Shown piece by piece: positions 26,043-34,982 of a DNA stretch of 64,000 nucleotides. This DNA is from Alistipes sp. CAG:435. Lineage in GTDB: Bacteria; Bacteroidota; Bacteroidia; Bacteroidales; UBA932. The notes below the pieces were generated by a model. The model worked only from the letters and a program-made list of their open reading frames with translations, did not search any database and was not told the DNA's origin. Every line of letters starts with the position of its first letter. Position 1 is the stretch's first letter. The stretch is from the NCBI GenBank assembly GCA_000433355.1, contig FR893179.1, positions 1 through 64,000 on the forward strand, given 5' to 3'. A program made the position numbers and the translations under genes.

Positions 26043-26172
26043 ACAATGTTGTTTACTTTTAAATTATTTGTGTTATTAATATTTCATTCTATGCCCCGCT
26101 TGGCTCTCCGTTTGGCTGTCATACGTGCGTCCAAAATCCATCTCTCTCTCTTCCTGCTCGCATAACAAGTTA

Positions 26173-26204
26173 CTAATATACGCAAAACTCCTCAACTCAC
26201 CAAA
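26173..26204 (-). promoter_or_regulatory. Candidate promoter of the POT transporter pair
   Basis: On the minus strand TTTG (26201-26204) and TATATTAG (26173-26180; one mismatch to TAnnTTTG) are 20 nt apart. The first POT gene starts about 130 nt downstream. The 300 bp around it hold no plausible gene. Confidence 0.5.
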
Positions 26205-26341
26205 TTTATGTCGTAGGCCGACTCTATGGCAATTATGTGAACATCGCAGGCCGCGCATAGCCAATGTCAGGATCTGTTCGTAGCCGTATAATCAAACGGG
26301 CAGTCAATGACAGCTTATCCCTCGGTATTTGCCATCCATAC

Positions 26342-26788
26342 CTATGATGTGAAATCATCGTAGTCTTTGTCGAGAATCTTCCAGATGCCGTTTTTGCGTC
26401 CGCCTTCACGGGCGATGAGGTGTAATTCAGTGAGCCTTCTCAAGTACTTCTGGACTTGTCTGGTAGATACACCTAAATTCTCTGCAATAGCCGTGATGTT
26501 GATTTGAGGGTTCGTTGAAATCAACTTATATATGCGTCTTTGGGCTTTTACGAACTCTTTTGTGAACTGTGGTGGTTCTTTTACGAACCCTTTTACGAAC
26601 CTTTTTGTGGCATCGGATGCGTCGTTAGCGACATCTTTTACGACATCGGTGCCGTAGTTGAGATTCCAGAGGGTTACGTGGAACTCGGTGGTTGACTTCT
26701 TAAAAGTCTTTACAATATTAATAATTAAACTAATGAATCCCCATAAACCTCCTAGAGAGCCAATTCCACCTAGTATTACTTTTGTGAA
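26342..26788 (-). pseudogene. C-terminal remnant of an AlbA_2/RecG-like ATP-binding protein
   Basis: Directly after the hsdR stop the minus strand stays open for about 148 codons: SLGGLWGFISLIINIVKTFK, KSTTEFHVTLWNLNYG, then a winged helix-turn-helix (NPQINITAIAENLGVSTRQV, YLRRLTELHLIAREGGRKNG). TEFHVTLWNLN followed by a wHTH resembles the C-terminus of AlbA_2 (Schlafen-like)/'ATP-dependent DNA helicase RecG-like' proteins. There is no ATG and no N-terminal AlbA_2 or ATPase domain, although a TTG at 26524 could start the wHTH alone. Either a decayed gene or a small wHTH protein. Confidence 0.6.
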
Positions 26789-29725
26789 TTATACCATCGT
26801 GCTGGCTTGCTGGAAGACGCGGGAGTTGACGAAATTGCGGAAGGTCTCGTTGTCGAGGTAGTTACGGGCAAATTCGGTGTTTTCGGCCATCATATTGATG
26901 ACTATCTGGAACAGGTCGGTATTGCATTGGAGCTGGGCCGTGTCGCTGTCAGAATTATGGACAGCATTGACAAATGATTCGCTTTTCGCAAGAAGGGCCG
27001 GGAGCTGTTGGATCTGCGCGCGGACGGTGTCAGCGTGCTCCCATTCGATGCCTCCGTAGAGAGTGTTGAAGTCCTCGATTATTTTTGAAAGAGATTCCAT
27101 CTGAGGCTCTGGCTTGCCTCCGCCAATAGTTACCGGCACCGGGTCAATTTCGGCGTTCGAGTCAGAGAGTGACAAATTAACCTCTTCCTGTTCGACAATA
27201 CGGTATTTGTCGAAGTCTATGGATTCGATAAGGCCTTCGGTCCAGTCATCGATTGCCAGTTTCGGCAGTTTCGTTCCCAGATAATAGTAGAAATGGTAGA
27301 GCTTTTCCCATTCCTGGCTGATGAACGGCATCACAGCAGCGAGGAAAGGATAAGTACGTACATAACTCTTGATGGCGCTTTTACACTTTATTTGTTGTTC
27401 TCCGGAGAGTTCGTCTTTGAATCTGGCAACACAACGGTTGATTATTGCATCAAGGTCCTCACGTGGCGCGGATGTCCAATAGAGTTTGTTGAACTCTAAG
27501 ACATCTTCATCAGTGTAGATATTGGCATCTTCTACAATTTCGATGAGGTCGTTGAGTTTGTTCGGGTCTGTCTCGTGTGAGAGCGATGTGCCTTTATAAT
27601 ATGTCTGAAATGCACGCTGAATGTCCTCCGGGTCATTGGCGAAGTCCAGGATGAATGTGTCCTTTTTCTTTGGATGACAACGGTTGAGACGCGATAAGGT
27701 CTGCACGGCCTTTACATCGGAAAGCTGTTTGTCAACATACATTGTGTGCAGAAGCGGCTGATCATAACCGGTCTGAAATTTGTTGGCCACGACAAGGATA
27801 CGATACGGGTCTTTTTCTATCTTCTTTTCGATTTCAGATGACGGGAACCCGTTTATTATCGCTTCTGTAACCATCTTTCCACAATATTCCTTTTCTCCTG
27901 AGAAAGCGACGATGGCTTTATATGGGCTGTGCATTTCTTCCAGCTGCTTTGTTATGGCATAGTAAAACTCAATGGCGCGGATGATGCTGGAGGTTACGAC
28001 CATTGCACGCGCCTGACCGCCGACTTTATGCGCGCCGATGACTTTGTCGAGGAAATGATTGACGATGATAAGGGATTTTTCCTTGATAGTCTGAGGCTGA
28101 CGCTCCACGAATCCTCGCATTTTCTTGGATGCCTGATTCTTGTCAAATTCGGGATCGGCCTCTATTGATTTAATAATCTTATAATAGCTCTTATATGGAG
28201 TATAGTTACGCAGTACATCCATAATGAAGCCTTCCTCTATGGCCTGCTTCATTGTGTACTCGTGGAACGGGATGTGTCCTGTTTGACCATCCGGATGCTG
28301 GACAGGAGTCCCGAACATCTCCAGGGTTTTGTTCTTCGGTGTGGCGGTGAAGGCGTAATAATTGACATTCGGAGCCATCTTGCGCCCTTTGATGATTTTC
28401 AGGATGCGGTCTTCTATGTCTTCTTCCTCGTTCTCAGAGTTGCCGGAAACCACGATGTTCATATCGGCGGACATCGCTCCATTCTGGGAACTGTGTGCTT
28501 CATCAATGATGATGGCGAAATTCATGTTTCCCAATGAACCGCCGATGGTGTCCAGAATGAACTGAAACTTGTGGATGGTGGTGATTATTATTTTCTTGCC
28601 ACCTTGCAAGGCTTCTTTTAATGATGCCGAGTCCTCTGCCCAGGCGACTATGTTGGAGAGACGTTTGAAAGCGGTGATGTTGCCACGTATCTGTTTGTCA
28701 AGATTGATGCGGTCCGTAACCACTATGACAGAATCCACGATATTCTCGTCATCCTCGACAAGTGTCACGAGCTGATATGCAAGCCACGTGATGGTGTTGC
28801 TCTTGCCGGAACCGGCACTATGCTGAATCAGAAAGCGCTGACCGATTGGATTGGAGCGAGTCTCGAAAAGGAGCTTGCGGACACAATCAAGCTGGTGATA
28901 GCGTGGCCATATAACTCGCTTTACCGGTTTCGGCTTGCCCTCTTCTTCTTTTTCTATTACTTGTGCATAATTTTCCAGAATGTCTGCGAGAGAGTCTTTT
29001 GTCAGAACTTCCTGCCAAAGGTATTCCGTGAGAATCTTGGATTCTCTCCACGGGTTTCCTGCACCTCCGTTTACCCCTTTGTTGAACGGCAAGAACCAGC
29101 TGTCCTTGCCTTTCAGCTCGGAGCACATCATTATCTGCTCGTCATCAATAGCAAAATGGACCGCGCAGCGACGAGGTGCAAAGAGAGGGTCTGTGGCCGG
29201 ACGGTCATCTTGATATTGTTTTATGGCATTTTTAACAGTCTGCCCTGTGTAATGATTCTTAAGTTCAGCTGTGATTATAGGGAAACCGTTGATGAATATG
29301 CAGACATCGAGAGCGTCAAGGGTGTTTTCTGCGGAATGGTGAAGCTGACGTGTGACACTGAAGATGTTCCTCTGGTAAAAGTCTATTGCTGACGGATTCA
29401 GTTCTGATGGAATAGGGTAGTATAAGTCGAACAGAAGTCCGTTGAAACGGAATCCTTTGCGTAGCACATTCGTGATTCCGTCAGCTGCGATTTTGTCGGA
29501 CAGACGGCGAAAGAAATTGCGTCTTTGGCTTTCTGGGCCAAAGCACATAGTCTGCTCCACTTTATCTGGCTGCGTGGAACGGATGAAACGTTCGACACGA
29601 CCCGGATCGAGAGTGTATTCCCGGTCAAAGTCCGCGGACTGCCCCTGTTCGTAACCGTTATGGTTACGGAGGTATTCCACCATTATGGTCTCAAGACCTT
29701 TTTCTGTCATATCCGTGTGCGGCAT
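26789..29725 (-). CDS. hsdR: Type I restriction enzyme R subunit
   Basis: The 978-residue protein has an N-terminal PD-(D/E)XK nuclease region (VCIFINGFPIITAELKNHYT, an ExK motif near 155). The helicase motor has Walker A in QHSAGSGKSNTITWLAYQL, DEAH in FAIIIDEAHSSQNG, FTATPKNKTLEMFG, and later VANKFQTGYDQPLLHTMYVD and LSRLNRCHPKKKDT. It translocates and cuts unmodified DNA together with the M and S subunits. It starts 3 nt after the hsdS stop. It may start at the second Met (residue 6). GAATAT hexamers are rarer here than in neighbouring backbone genes. Confidence 0.96.
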   Translation of the reverse strand: MPHTDMTEKGLETIMVEYLRNHNGYEQGQSADFDREYTLDPGRVERFIRSTQPDKVEQTMCFGPESQRRNFFRRLSDKIAADGITNVLRKGFRFNGLLFDLYYPIPSELNPSAIDFYQRNIFSVTRQLHHSAENTLDALDVCIFINGFPIITAELKNHYTGQTVKNAIKQYQDDRPATDPLFAPRRCAVHFAIDDEQIMMCSELKGKDSWFLPFNKGVNGGAGNPWRESKILTEYLWQEVLTKDSLADILENYAQVIEKEEEGKPKPVKRVIWPRYHQLDCVRKLLFETRSNPIGQRFLIQHSAGSGKSNTITWLAYQLVTLVEDDENIVDSVIVVTDRINLDKQIRGNITAFKRLSNIVAWAEDSASLKEALQGGKKIIITTIHKFQFILDTIGGSLGNMNFAIIIDEAHSSQNGAMSADMNIVVSGNSENEEEDIEDRILKIIKGRKMAPNVNYYAFTATPKNKTLEMFGTPVQHPDGQTGHIPFHEYTMKQAIEEGFIMDVLRNYTPYKSYYKIIKSIEADPEFDKNQASKKMRGFVERQPQTIKEKSLIIVNHFLDKVIGAHKVGGQARAMVVTSSIIRAIEFYYAITKQLEEMHSPYKAIVAFSGEKEYCGKMVTEAIINGFPSSEIEKKIEKDPYRILVVANKFQTGYDQPLLHTMYVDKQLSDVKAVQTLSRLNRCHPKKKDTFILDFANDPEDIQRAFQTYYKGTSLSHETDPNKLNDLIEIVEDANIYTDEDVLEFNKLYWTSAPREDLDAIINRCVARFKDELSGEQQIKCKSAIKSYVRTYPFLAAVMPFISQEWEKLYHFYYYLGTKLPKLAIDDWTEGLIESIDFDKYRIVEQEEVNLSLSDSNAEIDPVPVTIGGGKPEPQMESLSKIIEDFNTLYGGIEWEHADTVRAQIQQLPALLAKSESFVNAVHNSDSDTAQLQCNTDLFQIVINMMAENTEFARNYLDNETFRNFVNSRVFQQASTMV

Positions 29726-29728
29726 AGG

Positions 29729-31057
29729 CTATTGGATTTGCTCGCCTCTGACATCTATCTGTCCGGTTACAACATCGGATATCAGACGCTGTTTATATTC
29801 AGTAAGACGGTCGATCTCTGACTCTAAAGATTGAATCATAACCTCAATTTTTTTGATTTTATTATCAACGAAAGATACGATTGCTTTTTGTTCTTCGAGA
29901 GGAGGAATCGGCAAATATAGTTTTCGGATACCATTATAGTTGAGGCTTTGTCGTAATCCGCCGCCCATACTATAAAACAATTTCTTAATGTCGAATGAGT
30001 GAAGTGTATAATAGAAATACTCAGGTAATATATATATTGTATCAACTTCAACCGCTATATAGGCTGAAGTGATAATCCCAGTTTCCTTTGATAAGCCAAC
30101 CCTTAAACTTTTGTGGTCGTTTTGCAAATCAGTAAAGCGGAAAACAATATTCCCAGGTTCAATGATTTGGTAGGTGTCAAAAGATGCTGGGAGCAGCCCT
30201 TCCGTAGTGTTTATATCTTTATGGACAATCTTTCCGTAACTTAGGGATAGAAGGTTCTGATGATGTATGTCCTTGTTTGATATATAATGTTCGTGAGCGA
30301 CTTGGAAAAGATACTTCATGTCCCAATGGACAGGTATCTGTCCTATCCACGGAATACCGCTGTCCTTCATCGGGACATCGGGGTTGAGACCTTGCGTGAC
30401 TACGGAGGCGATTTCTGCTTGCTTTAATTCGTTGAGAGTTTGTAACTCTCTCTCTCTCTGGCATTTACAATTTTCAATTAAAGTTATTCTTTTATCAAGG
30501 TGGGCGACTATCTTCTCTTGTTCGGCAATAGAGGGAATTAATATAGCCGTTTTCTTTAATATTGATTTATTTATGCTATAAACTTTGACACCGTTAACAA
30601 GAGATTGAACTTGACTTTTCCAACAGTTGGATTGGAAAAGGTATGCCCAATAGCGGGAATTTTCTACCATTGTCGGTCGAGCGATTACGATGTGGTACCC
30701 GGCGAATAGTGGCTTACTGTAATCATTAAATGCATAGTTTCCAGCACCCGCAATGTCTTCTGACGTGTCTGCGAAAACAAAATCACATTTTCTTAGAAGA
30801 TTCTGTGGATTGGTGTCTAACCATCTATTGGATACATATCTGATTAGTGAATCGCTTAAAGTTACTCCCAGATTTAATTTGGAATGAACCTGCCCATAAC
30901 TAATAACGGCTATTCCTTCCTTTGTCAAATCCGCTTTCGTTATAGGGAGCCCTTTGCCAAAAGAGAAATGTTTTCCAAAGCTTTCGATATTCCAATGTTC
31001 CGGAATTTCCGGCAACCATTGGATGCCGGTTGGCTTATACTTCTCGTACCTCTTCAT
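29729..31057 (-). CDS. hsdS: Type I restriction enzyme specificity subunit S
   Basis: The 442-residue protein has two target-recognition domains with the expected internal repeat. The N-terminal half opens with KPTGIQWLPEIPEHWNIESF and the second half with MKDSGIPWIGQIPVHWDMKY. Each half ends in a conserved helix (IPSIAEQEKIVAHLDKRITL and IPPLEEQKAIVSFVDNKIKK). It sets the bipartite DNA target; the site cannot be read from the sequence. Its ATG overlaps the fic stop by 4 nt (ATGA), so its translation may depend on that of fic. No second hsdS or inverted partner is in the window. Confidence 0.95.
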   Translation of the reverse strand: MKRYEKYKPTGIQWLPEIPEHWNIESFGKHFSFGKGLPITKADLTKEGIAVISYGQVHSKLNLGVTLSDSLIRYVSNRWLDTNPQNLLRKCDFVFADTSEDIAGAGNYAFNDYSKPLFAGYHIVIARPTMVENSRYWAYLFQSNCWKSQVQSLVNGVKVYSINKSILKKTAILIPSIAEQEKIVAHLDKRITLIENCKCQRERELQTLNELKQAEIASVVTQGLNPDVPMKDSGIPWIGQIPVHWDMKYLFQVAHEHYISNKDIHHQNLLSLSYGKIVHKDINTTEGLLPASFDTYQIIEPGNIVFRFTDLQNDHKSLRVGLSKETGIITSAYIAVEVDTIYILPEYFYYTLHSFDIKKLFYSMGGGLRQSLNYNGIRKLYLPIPPLEEQKAIVSFVDNKIKKIEVMIQSLESEIDRLTEYKQRLISDVVTGQIDVRGEQIQ

Positions 31058-32226
31058 ACTTTGTCCTCCTTTTCAGCAAGAGCTCGTAAAAGCATCATTC
31101 CTTTGGTTGTCAGAAGGTATTTCTGGCGGGGATGCCTCGGCGAATCAGGATACAGCGCTCGTATGAAACCGTCGCCTATTGACGGAGAAAGATAGACTTT
31201 CAGGAAATTGTCCCGTCCTTTCAGCCCGATGCTCTCCATCATCTCTTTCACGGACAACTCCTTGTCCCCTATAGTGCGGATCAGGACCTCGATGTTCGGA
31301 TTATCCGTGTGGAACTTGTCCCGTACTTGTCCTGAACTTGTCCCGAGCTTGTCCTGAACTTGTCCTGCCCCGAAATCCAAGTTCGGCTGTACGCTCCACT
31401 CTGGAGAGGGATTGATGTGGAGGTAGCGGTTCCTCAGGTCCCAATGTTCGCCGAGGAGCAGGTTGCGGAAGAAGCGCTCAAGATAGACCGGGGAATAGTC
31501 GATGCCTTTCACAAGATTCTTATAGTTTGCCCGCACCAGAGCATTTCGGAAATACCAGGAATGGTCTGCGAAAAGGTCATTGTTGATGTCGAAGCCTACG
31601 GAGCGGAGGTATTGAATGGTAAAGACGGCGGTGGTGCGCGTGTTTCCTTCGCAGAATGCGTGGATTTGCCAAATCCCTGAGACAAACCCCGTCAGGTGGG
31701 CGATCATTTCATCTCTGGAGATTCCTTTGTAGGAGAATGAGCGTTCCTGTTCGATGTCATATTCCAAGGCCTGGTGCAGATCCTCCCAGTTCAGGTAGCT
31801 GACGGACGCGCCTTCCAGCACCCATTCTTTCTTCGAGATGTCATAGTCGCGAATCCGCCCGGCGTGTTTGAATACTCCGTCAAAAATTCTTCGGTGCAGA
31901 GATATGATACCGTTCGCGCTGAAATCGAATGTCCCGGAGGACAGGATTTTAGTGATGTTTACCGAGACTTTGTCCGCTTCTTCATTGTCCGCATCTCCTG
32001 AATTATGCGTGGTCTTGGAGATATAGTATTGCTTCAGGAGTTCACGGGCTTCATCTATGGTTATGTCGCCTTCGATGTTCCTGCGTGCTGTCTGCTGAAG
32101 GTATTCGGATGTCTTCAGCCCATCCACAGCCTGCAGTCCTATTGCGACGCGCCAAGCCTCCGCCCTGTCTTTTTGGGCGGGTTCTCCTTGCCGGATGTAC
32201 TGGTTGAAGTCAAGATATGTCTGCAT
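31054..32226 (-). CDS. Fic-domain protein within the type I R-M operon
   Basis: The 390-residue protein has three parts. Residues about 20-70 (LQQTARRNIEGDITIDEARE) resemble the VbhA-type antitoxin domain fused to many Fic proteins. Residues about 95-260 form the Fic domain with active-site motif HAFCEGNTRTTA at 189-200, close to HPFxxGNxR. The C-terminus (about 305-390) looks like a winged helix (IGDKELSVKEMMESIGLKGR). Fic enzymes transfer AMP or other groups to proteins. The linker at about 287-304 is encoded by five 11-bp tandem repeats. The gene overlaps hsdM by 1 nt and hsdS by 4 nt. Confidence 0.9.
   Translation of the reverse strand: MQTYLDFNQYIRQGEPAQKDRAEAWRVAIGLQAVDGLKTSEYLQQTARRNIEGDITIDEARELLKQYYISKTTHNSGDADNEEADKVSVNITKILSSGTFDFSANGIISLHRRIFDGVFKHAGRIRDYDISKKEWVLEGASVSYLNWEDLHQALEYDIEQERSFSYKGISRDEMIAHLTGFVSGIWQIHAFCEGNTRTTAVFTIQYLRSVGFDINNDLFADHSWYFRNALVRANYKNLVKGIDYSPVYLERFFRNLLLGEHWDLRNRYLHINPSPEWSVQPNLDFGAGQVQDKLGTSSGQVRDKFHTDNPNIEVLIRTIGDKELSVKEMMESIGLKGRDNFLKVYLSPSIGDGFIRALYPDSPRHPRQKYLLTTKGMMLLRALAEKEDKV
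31314..31368 (-). repeat. Five tandem 11-bp repeats in the fic coding sequence
   Basis: The units (plus strand) are ACTTGTCCCGT, ACTTGTCCTGA, ACTTGTCCCGA, GCTTGTCCTGA and ACTTGTCCTGC, 55 bp without gaps. The encoded linker reads QVQDKLGTSSGQVRDKF. Because 11 is not a multiple of 3, loss or gain of one or two units shifts the frame. The two alternative downstream frames hit stops after about 3 and 10 codons. Confidence 0.9.
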
Positions 32227-34082
32227 TATCTTTCCAATATTTCATTAAGAAGTCCTTCTGTGCTCTTTTCGATGTCCCGTATGTCGGCAGTTATTTCCGC
32301 AATGGAACGGAGCTGCACGGGTTTATAGAAGTATTTCGTAAAACTCAGTTCATATCCGATCGTCGGTTCTCCGAAGACTTCTTCCGGCTCGTAGGGGAGA
32401 ACTTCGTTCTTGTGAAATGCTTCAATGCCACCGGGATAGGTAAATGGAATCTGCTCCACCTCGCCTTTGACTTTAGCCATCTTTGCTTTGCCCTTCTTGT
32501 CCTTGATGACATTGCCGCTTTCGTCTTTTGCCGGCTTGAAGAGCTCGACTTCCCAGTAACCGAATTCTTCGTTGGGGAAGATTTTGCTATATTCATTCTC
32601 TTCGAACGCCATAAGCAGATCGAGGATCTTCTTGCGGTCATCATCGTTGGTCTCGCAGTTCTTCTCTCCGAGATTCTTGCGCAAAGGCGTTTTGATGGCT
32701 GTGGCATCGATGAGTTGGACTTTGCCTTTCCTGCGAGCCTCTTTACGGTTGGTGACAATCCAGATGTAAGTGCCGATGCCTGTATTGTAGAAGTCTTTCT
32801 CCGGCATCGCGATGATGGCTTCCAGCATATCATTCTCAATGATGAATCTGCGCAGATTGCTTTCTCCGCCACCGGCATCGCCGGTGAAGAGCGACGATCC
32901 GTTATGAACCTCGACAATGCGTGTACCCAGTTTTGTACCGTGCTTCATACGGCTTACATTGTTCGCAAGGAAGAGCATCTGCGGGTCACCGATGCCTGGA
33001 ATCACATTGAAATCCGGATTATCATCATAGACGAACTTAAAACGAGGGTCGGATATTTTCTTTTTCTCACTATCGGCAAGTCCCCATTTCTTCAGGTCCT
33101 CTTTCCAAGGAGTGCCGAACGGGGGATTCGAAATGCAGAAGTCATATGTCTCACCTTTGTGACCGTCTTCCGAAATTGTGGAACCGAATGCTATGTACTG
33201 GCGTGATGAACCGTTGAGAATGTAGCTGAAAGAACGGCATTCGCCGGAAATCATAAGGTCGGCTTTGCAGGTGGCGAATGTTTCCGGCTGAAGTTCCTGC
33301 CCGAAAATGTTGATGTTGATTTTTCGACCCCGTTCTTTTGCCATCCGCTTCATTTCCTCTTCGCTGATGGTCAGGATGCCGCCGGTACCGCAGGCTCCAT
33401 CGTAAATGCTGTAGGTGCTATCTTCAATCTGGTCTGCCACAGGGAGTATGGCGAGGTCAGCCAACAGCTTCACGTAGTCTCTTGGTGTGAAGTGCTCTCC
33501 GGCTTCGGTGACGTTGTTTTCCTCGTTGAACTTACGAAGAAGTTCCTCAAAGAGGGTTCCCATCATATGATTGTCGAGGGCTGGAAGAATTTCATTTCCT
33601 TTTTCGTCCAAGACTGGCTTGATGCTGAGGTTGATGGTGCTGTCGGTGAACTTGTCTATAATCGAACCAAGACGCTCTGCATCAGTAAGGTTATCCACTT
33701 GCTGACGAAGACGGAATTTGTCTATGATGTCCTGAACGTCTTTACTGTAGCCGTTAAGGTATTCGATAAAGTTCATCTTCAGGCGCTTAGGATCAACTTC
33801 GGCCTTCAGTTTCTTCATCGTAAAATGTGATGTGTTGCAGAAAGGGTAGCCAGTGGTCTGAAATAGAACTGGTTCCTGATTGGAAATGCCGGCAGCATCC
33901 AAGGCCTTTTTGCGTTCCAGAACCGCGTCTTTTGTCGGCTCCAGCAGAATATCAAGACGGCGGAGAACCGTCATCGGCATTATGATTTTCTTGTAATCTC
34001 CTTTCTCGAACGCGTGTACCAGAACATCATTCGCGATGTTCCAGATGAAAGAGAACAGATGGTTGTATTGCGCTGTATTCAT
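32226..34082 (-). CDS. hsdM: Type I restriction enzyme M subunit (N6-adenine methyltransferase)
   Basis: About 618 residues from the preferred start MNTAQYNHLFSFIWNIANDV (ATG 34082); an upstream ATG at 34109 would add 9 residues. The N-terminal helical domain is followed by the methyltransferase: EHFTPRDYVKLLADLAILPV, the SAM motif IYDGACGTGGILTISEEEM, and catalytic NPPF in YDFCISNPPFGTPWKEDL. It methylates the site recognised by HsdS and is needed for restriction. It is the first gene of the hsdM-fic-hsdS-hsdR run. No clear promoter was found in the 200 bp upstream. Confidence 0.96.
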   Translation of the reverse strand: MNTAQYNHLFSFIWNIANDVLVHAFEKGDYKKIIMPMTVLRRLDILLEPTKDAVLERKKALDAAGISNQEPVLFQTTGYPFCNTSHFTMKKLKAEVDPKRLKMNFIEYLNGYSKDVQDIIDKFRLRQQVDNLTDAERLGSIIDKFTDSTINLSIKPVLDEKGNEILPALDNHMMGTLFEELLRKFNEENNVTEAGEHFTPRDYVKLLADLAILPVADQIEDSTYSIYDGACGTGGILTISEEEMKRMAKERGRKININIFGQELQPETFATCKADLMISGECRSFSYILNGSSRQYIAFGSTISEDGHKGETYDFCISNPPFGTPWKEDLKKWGLADSEKKKISDPRFKFVYDDNPDFNVIPGIGDPQMLFLANNVSRMKHGTKLGTRIVEVHNGSSLFTGDAGGGESNLRRFIIENDMLEAIIAMPEKDFYNTGIGTYIWIVTNRKEARRKGKVQLIDATAIKTPLRKNLGEKNCETNDDDRKKILDLLMAFEENEYSKIFPNEEFGYWEVELFKPAKDESGNVIKDKKGKAKMAKVKGEVEQIPFTYPGGIEAFHKNEVLPYEPEEVFGEPTIGYELSFTKYFYKPVQLRSIAEITADIRDIEKSTEGLLNEILER

Positions 34083-34347
34083 TAGTTTACTGTTATGTTC
34101 GGCACCCAAAGATGTCTCATATTAATTTTTGTGTAATTACATTATTTTTCCGAGGTTTCCGAAATAACAAAAATAGTGATTTTTTAGGAGCTTTATGCAG
34201 AATATTCATAAAATCAGCTTCAATATTTGATAATGAAATAGTCAGGCGAAAGATTCGGAAATACGAGGAATCCAGGTACGCCGTTTCTGAGTTCTCGTTC
34301 CCATAACCGAAAAATTGCCTAAATTTACACCCAAAACAGAAACGCAG

Positions 34348-34902
34348 ATGGAAATCGATGAATTGGAACGTGGCCGGCTGAGGAGCAAAGTGCTGAACTT
34401 CCTTAAGGCCAATTATATTGAATATAAGTTGTACGAGCATCCGGCATTGTGCTCGGTGGAGGAGTGTCTGGCGTATTGGGGGAACATTCCTGACGCGACG
34501 CATTGCAAGAACCTTTTTCTGCGGAACCATAAGGGGAACAGGCACTACCTTGTGAGTATGGAATGCCATAAGACGCTCGACATCCATAGCCTGGAGCATA
34601 CGTTGAAGCAGGGAAAACTGTCTTTCGCGTCGGAGGAAAGGATGGTTCGATGCCTTGATCTGCATCCTGGGTCGGTGTCGGCCTTCGGACTTATCAATGA
34701 CATCGATCCGAAGGATGCGGATCCCAAGGAACTCTTCCCGAACGGTCACCGTGTCAAATATTACATTGACAGCACGTTGCGTACCGCCGACAAGATAAGT
34801 TTCCACCCTTGCGAGAACACGGCCAGCGTCGTGATCTCAGGCGCGGACTTCTTGCGTTTCCTGTCAATCTGGGGCGGCGAGGTGGAATGGTTGGAAATAT
34901 GA
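34348..34902 (+). CDS. YbaK/ProX-type aminoacyl-tRNA deacylase
   Basis: The 184-residue protein from ATG 34348 (MEIDELERGRLRSKVLNFLK; an upstream TTG is less likely) fits the YbaK/EbsC/ProXp fold: YKLYEHPALCSVEECLAYWG, then CKNLFLRNHKGNRHYLVSME, the lysine-bearing LSFASEERMVRCLDLHPGSV, SAFGLINDIDP and the C-terminal VVISGADFLRFLSIWG. Such proteins hydrolyse mischarged tRNA (Ala- or Cys-tRNAPro). Substrate specificity cannot be fixed here. It is a single gene between the R-M island and a lipid acyltransferase. Confidence 0.85.
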   Translation: MEIDELERGRLRSKVLNFLKANYIEYKLYEHPALCSVEECLAYWGNIPDATHCKNLFLRNHKGNRHYLVSMECHKTLDIHSLEHTLKQGKLSFASEERMVRCLDLHPGSVSAFGLINDIDPKDADPKELFPNGHRVKYYIDSTLRTADKISFHPCENTASVVISGADFLRFLSIWGGEVEWLEI

Positions 34903-34924
34903 TGGGGTCCTGACCTCAATTAAA

Positions 34925-34956
34925 TTTCATATTGACCTCCTCTTTCATTATATTTG
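34925..34956 (+). promoter_or_regulatory. Candidate promoter of the LpxL-like gene
   Basis: TTTC (34925-34928, one mismatch to TTTG) and TATATTTG (34949-34956) are 20 nt apart. The ATG at 34983 follows the -7 box by 26 nt. Confidence 0.5.
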
Positions 34957-34982
34957 CCTGATGTGCGACAGATTGTAGAAAG

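Noticed and set aside
31314..31368. CRISPR-like repeats in fic
   Set aside because: Units are 11 bp, contiguous and within a coding sequence; a slippage tract fits better.
34112..34306. Small plus-strand frame between hsdM and the YbaK-like gene
   Set aside because: It is AT-rich, has no family resemblance, and its start lies in the upstream region of hsdM.
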